Origin: Oceanobacillus piezotolerans
Lineage (GTDB): Bacteria; Bacillota; Bacilli; Bacillales; Amphibacillaceae
Direction: 5' to 3'
Length of the DNA stretch: 64,000 nt
NCBI RefSeq assembly: GCF_003665065.1
Contig: NZ_RCHR01000005.1
Coordinates: 248,001 to 312,000 of the forward strand
The position numbers were made by a program, and so were the translations under genes. This document shows, one piece after another, positions 62,368 through 64,000 of this stretch (position 1 is its first letter; each line of letters begins with the position of its first letter). The notes below the pieces were generated by a model, which was not told where the DNA came from, did not search any database, and saw only the letters and a list, made by a program, of their open reading frames with translations.

Positions 62368-64000
62368 ATGAAAAAGTTTCTATTGCTTCTCCTATCCATG
62401 GTGATAGCAGTTGTACTTGTTGCATGTACAACAGGGGAAGAGGCGGGAACGGAAACAGAGGAGTCAGATTCAACCAATGAGGGGACAGAAGAAGGTACAG
62501 AGGGAAGCACAGAGAAACAAAGTGATGCAGCTGGTGAAAAAGTCTTGTATTTAAACAATGGAATAGGAATTGAGCCTACTTCCTTTGATCCGTCCATAGG
62601 GTTTGATCAAGCATCTTGGGAACCATTAAATAACCTAATGGAAGGATTAACTCGTCTTGACCAAGATTCTGAAGCAGGACCTGGGGTAGCGGAAAAGTGG
62701 GATGTCTCAGAGGATGGGTTAACCTACACATTCCACCTTCGTGAAGATGCAAAATGGTCAAATGGAGATCCAGTAGTTGCCGAGGATTTTGTTTTTGCAT
62801 GGAAGCATATGCTTGATCCAAACACTGCATCCTCTGCCGCATTTCTAGCCTATTTTATTAAAGGGGCTGAAGAATATAATAGTGGCGACGGGTCAGCAGA
62901 TGAGGTTGGTGTTACTGCTGTGGATGAGAAGACACTGGAAGTAGTGCTGGCTCAACCAACAGGCTTTTTCCTTGATGTACTGACTAACCCGGCGTTTTTC
63001 CCGATTAATCACAAAGTAGCAGAGGAAAATCCAGACTGGCATGCAGAAGCAGATACATTTGTTGGGAATGGTCCATTTATTCTAGAATCGTGGGACCATG
63101 ATGTAGAGATGATATTCGCTAAGAATCCGGAATACTGGGATGCTGATGCTGTGAAATTAGATAAAGTTCATTTCTCTATGATTAATGATACAAATACGCA
63201 ATATCAGATGTTTGAAAGTGGAGATCTCGATGTCGCCGTCATCCCTCCAGAAATGTCAGACCAGTTAATTGACGGGGAGAATGTCTTTATTGGACCATAT
63301 GGTGGACTTGAATTCTATCGTTTTAACACGACAATGGAGCCATTCCAAAATAAGAAGATTCGCCAAGCATTTGCTTATGCGATTAACCGAGAAGATATTG
63401 CCGAATTTGTTGTAAAGAATGGTGTGGAACCAGCTTATGGATTTATTTCCCCTGGCTTTACGACACCAACTGGCGAGGATTTCCGTGATGTAAATGGAGA
63501 CCTTGTTTCCTTTGATCCAGACCTTGCGAAACAGCTGCTTCAAGAAGGAATGGAAGAGGAAGGCTATGATGAGTTACCACCGATTACTCTGACATATAGT
63601 ACCGGTGATCTTAATAAAGCGGTAGCAGAAACATTACAGGATATGTTTATCCAGAATTTAGATGTAGAAGTAACATTGGAAAACCAGGAATGGTCGGTAT
63701 TTGCTGATGCACAGCAAAACCTGGAACTTCAATTCTCACGTAGTTCTTTTATTAATGATTATAATGACCCAGTTAACTTCCTGGAAAGCTTCGTCACGGA
63801 TTCTTACATGAACCGTACTGGATTTTCTAGTGAGGAATATGATGAATTAATTACGAATGGAAAAACAGAAACAGATGAAGAAGCTCGCTGGGAATATCTC
63901 TCTGAAGCAGAGAAGATGCTGGCGGACGAGATGATAGCAATACCAATTCGTTACTACAATACGGTTGTTTTAGAAGCGGATGGGGTATCCGGAATTCTAC
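62368..64000 (+). CDS. dppE: Dipeptide-binding lipoprotein DppE (3' end outside window)
   Basis: Open from ATG 62368 to the window edge, at least 544 residues, so nearly complete for the OppA/DppE family. It has a lipoprotein signal with lipobox VLVAC (near residue 22), then a flexible Glu/Ser/Thr-rich linker of about 35 residues before the binding domain, which starts near KVLYLNNGIGIEPTSFDP. Family segments include YTFHLREDAKWSNGDPV and IRQAFAYAINRE. It captures peptides outside the membrane for DppBCD. The ribosome site AAAAGGGGG precedes it. Confidence 0.93.
   Translation, partial: MKKFLLLLLSMVIAVVLVACTTGEEAGTETEESDSTNEGTEEGTEGSTEKQSDAAGEKVLYLNNGIGIEPTSFDPSIGFDQASWEPLNNLMEGLTRLDQDSEAGPGVAEKWDVSEDGLTYTFHLREDAKWSNGDPVVAEDFVFAWKHMLDPNTASSAAFLAYFIKGAEEYNSGDGSADEVGVTAVDEKTLEVVLAQPTGFFLDVLTNPAFFPINHKVAEENPDWHAEADTFVGNGPFILESWDHDVEMIFAKNPEYWDADAVKLDKVHFSMINDTNTQYQMFESGDLDVAVIPPEMSDQLIDGENVFIGPYGGLEFYRFNTTMEPFQNKKIRQAFAYAINREDIAEFVVKNGVEPAYGFISPGFTTPTGEDFRDVNGDLVSFDPDLAKQLLQEGMEEEGYDELPPITLTYSTGDLNKAVAETLQDMFIQNLDVEVTLENQEWSVFADAQQNLELQFSRSSFINDYNDPVNFLESFVTDSYMNRTGFSSEEYDELITNGKTETDEEARWEYLSEAEKMLADEMIAIPIRYYNTVVLEADGVSGIL

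Overview
The window is low-GC Gram-positive chromosomal DNA from an endospore-forming member of the Bacillaceae. The gene order and protein sequences follow the Bacillus subtilis rpoE-to-atp region closely: rpoE, pyrG, spo0F, fbaA, tal, murAB, glpX, rho, rpmE, tdk, then prfA, prmC, spoIIR, ywlB to ywlG, glyA, upp and atpIBEFHAGDC. The dispersed GC-rich intergenic repeats and the divergence from B. subtilis fit an Oceanobacillus/Virgibacillus-type genus, but that placement is inference. No rRNA, tRNA or CRISPR array was seen.

Layout. 1-4.1 kb: the tail of a TetR-type regulator, the fused isobutyryl-CoA mutase icmF, and a 0.5 kb block of dispersed repeats. 4.3-15.2 kb: housekeeping genes in B. 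subtilis order up to tdk. 15.2-31.2 kb: an accessory island inserted between tdk and prfA, which the family keeps as neighbours or near neighbours. 31.3-42.7 kb: the conserved prfA-prmC-spoIIR-ywl-glyA-upp segment. A DnaA-box cluster lies upstream of ywlC, and a chemoreceptor gene sits where rpiB is expected. 43-47 kb: a catabolite-controlled GPH-family sugar symporter and a Vpr-like secreted subtilase. 47.4-55 kb: the F1Fo ATP synthase operon with hairpins between several cistrons. 55.3-57.8 kb: ywzB, ywmB, murAA. 57.9-58.2 kb: a 52-bp-period tandem repeat. 58.4 kb to the end: a dppABCDE-type dipeptide operon, with dppE cut by the window edge.

The main discovery candidate is the island. It starts with an unannotated 58-residue precursor peptide gene (15992-16168). 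The peptide has an acidic leader and a Ser/Cys/Thr/Gly-rich C-terminus. Ten co-directional, tightly packed genes follow: two LanB-C/thiopeptide-type proteins, a split LanB glutamylation enzyme, an ABC exporter pair, a leader-binding E1-like scaffold, a YcaO cyclodehydratase ending in the Pro-x-Pro-x-Pro tail, two SagB-type azoline dehydrogenases and an uncharacterised small protein. This gene content can install azoles and dehydroalanines, and the second LanB-C protein is a candidate pyridine synthase. I therefore propose a thiopeptide, or failing that a dehydrated azole-containing linear peptide.

Directly downstream is a complete agrBDCA quorum-sensing cassette. Its agrD gene overlaps agrB and begins with TTG. 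Upstream of the precursor gene are two GTT-containing 9-bp direct repeats spaced by 12 bp, which is the AgrA/LytTR binding geometry, followed by a -10 box with no good -35. The simplest model is that the cassette senses its own cyclic peptide and switches on the modified peptide. This model comes from reading the sequence only. No database search, structure prediction or alignment program was run, and family assignments rest on recognisable motifs and gene order.
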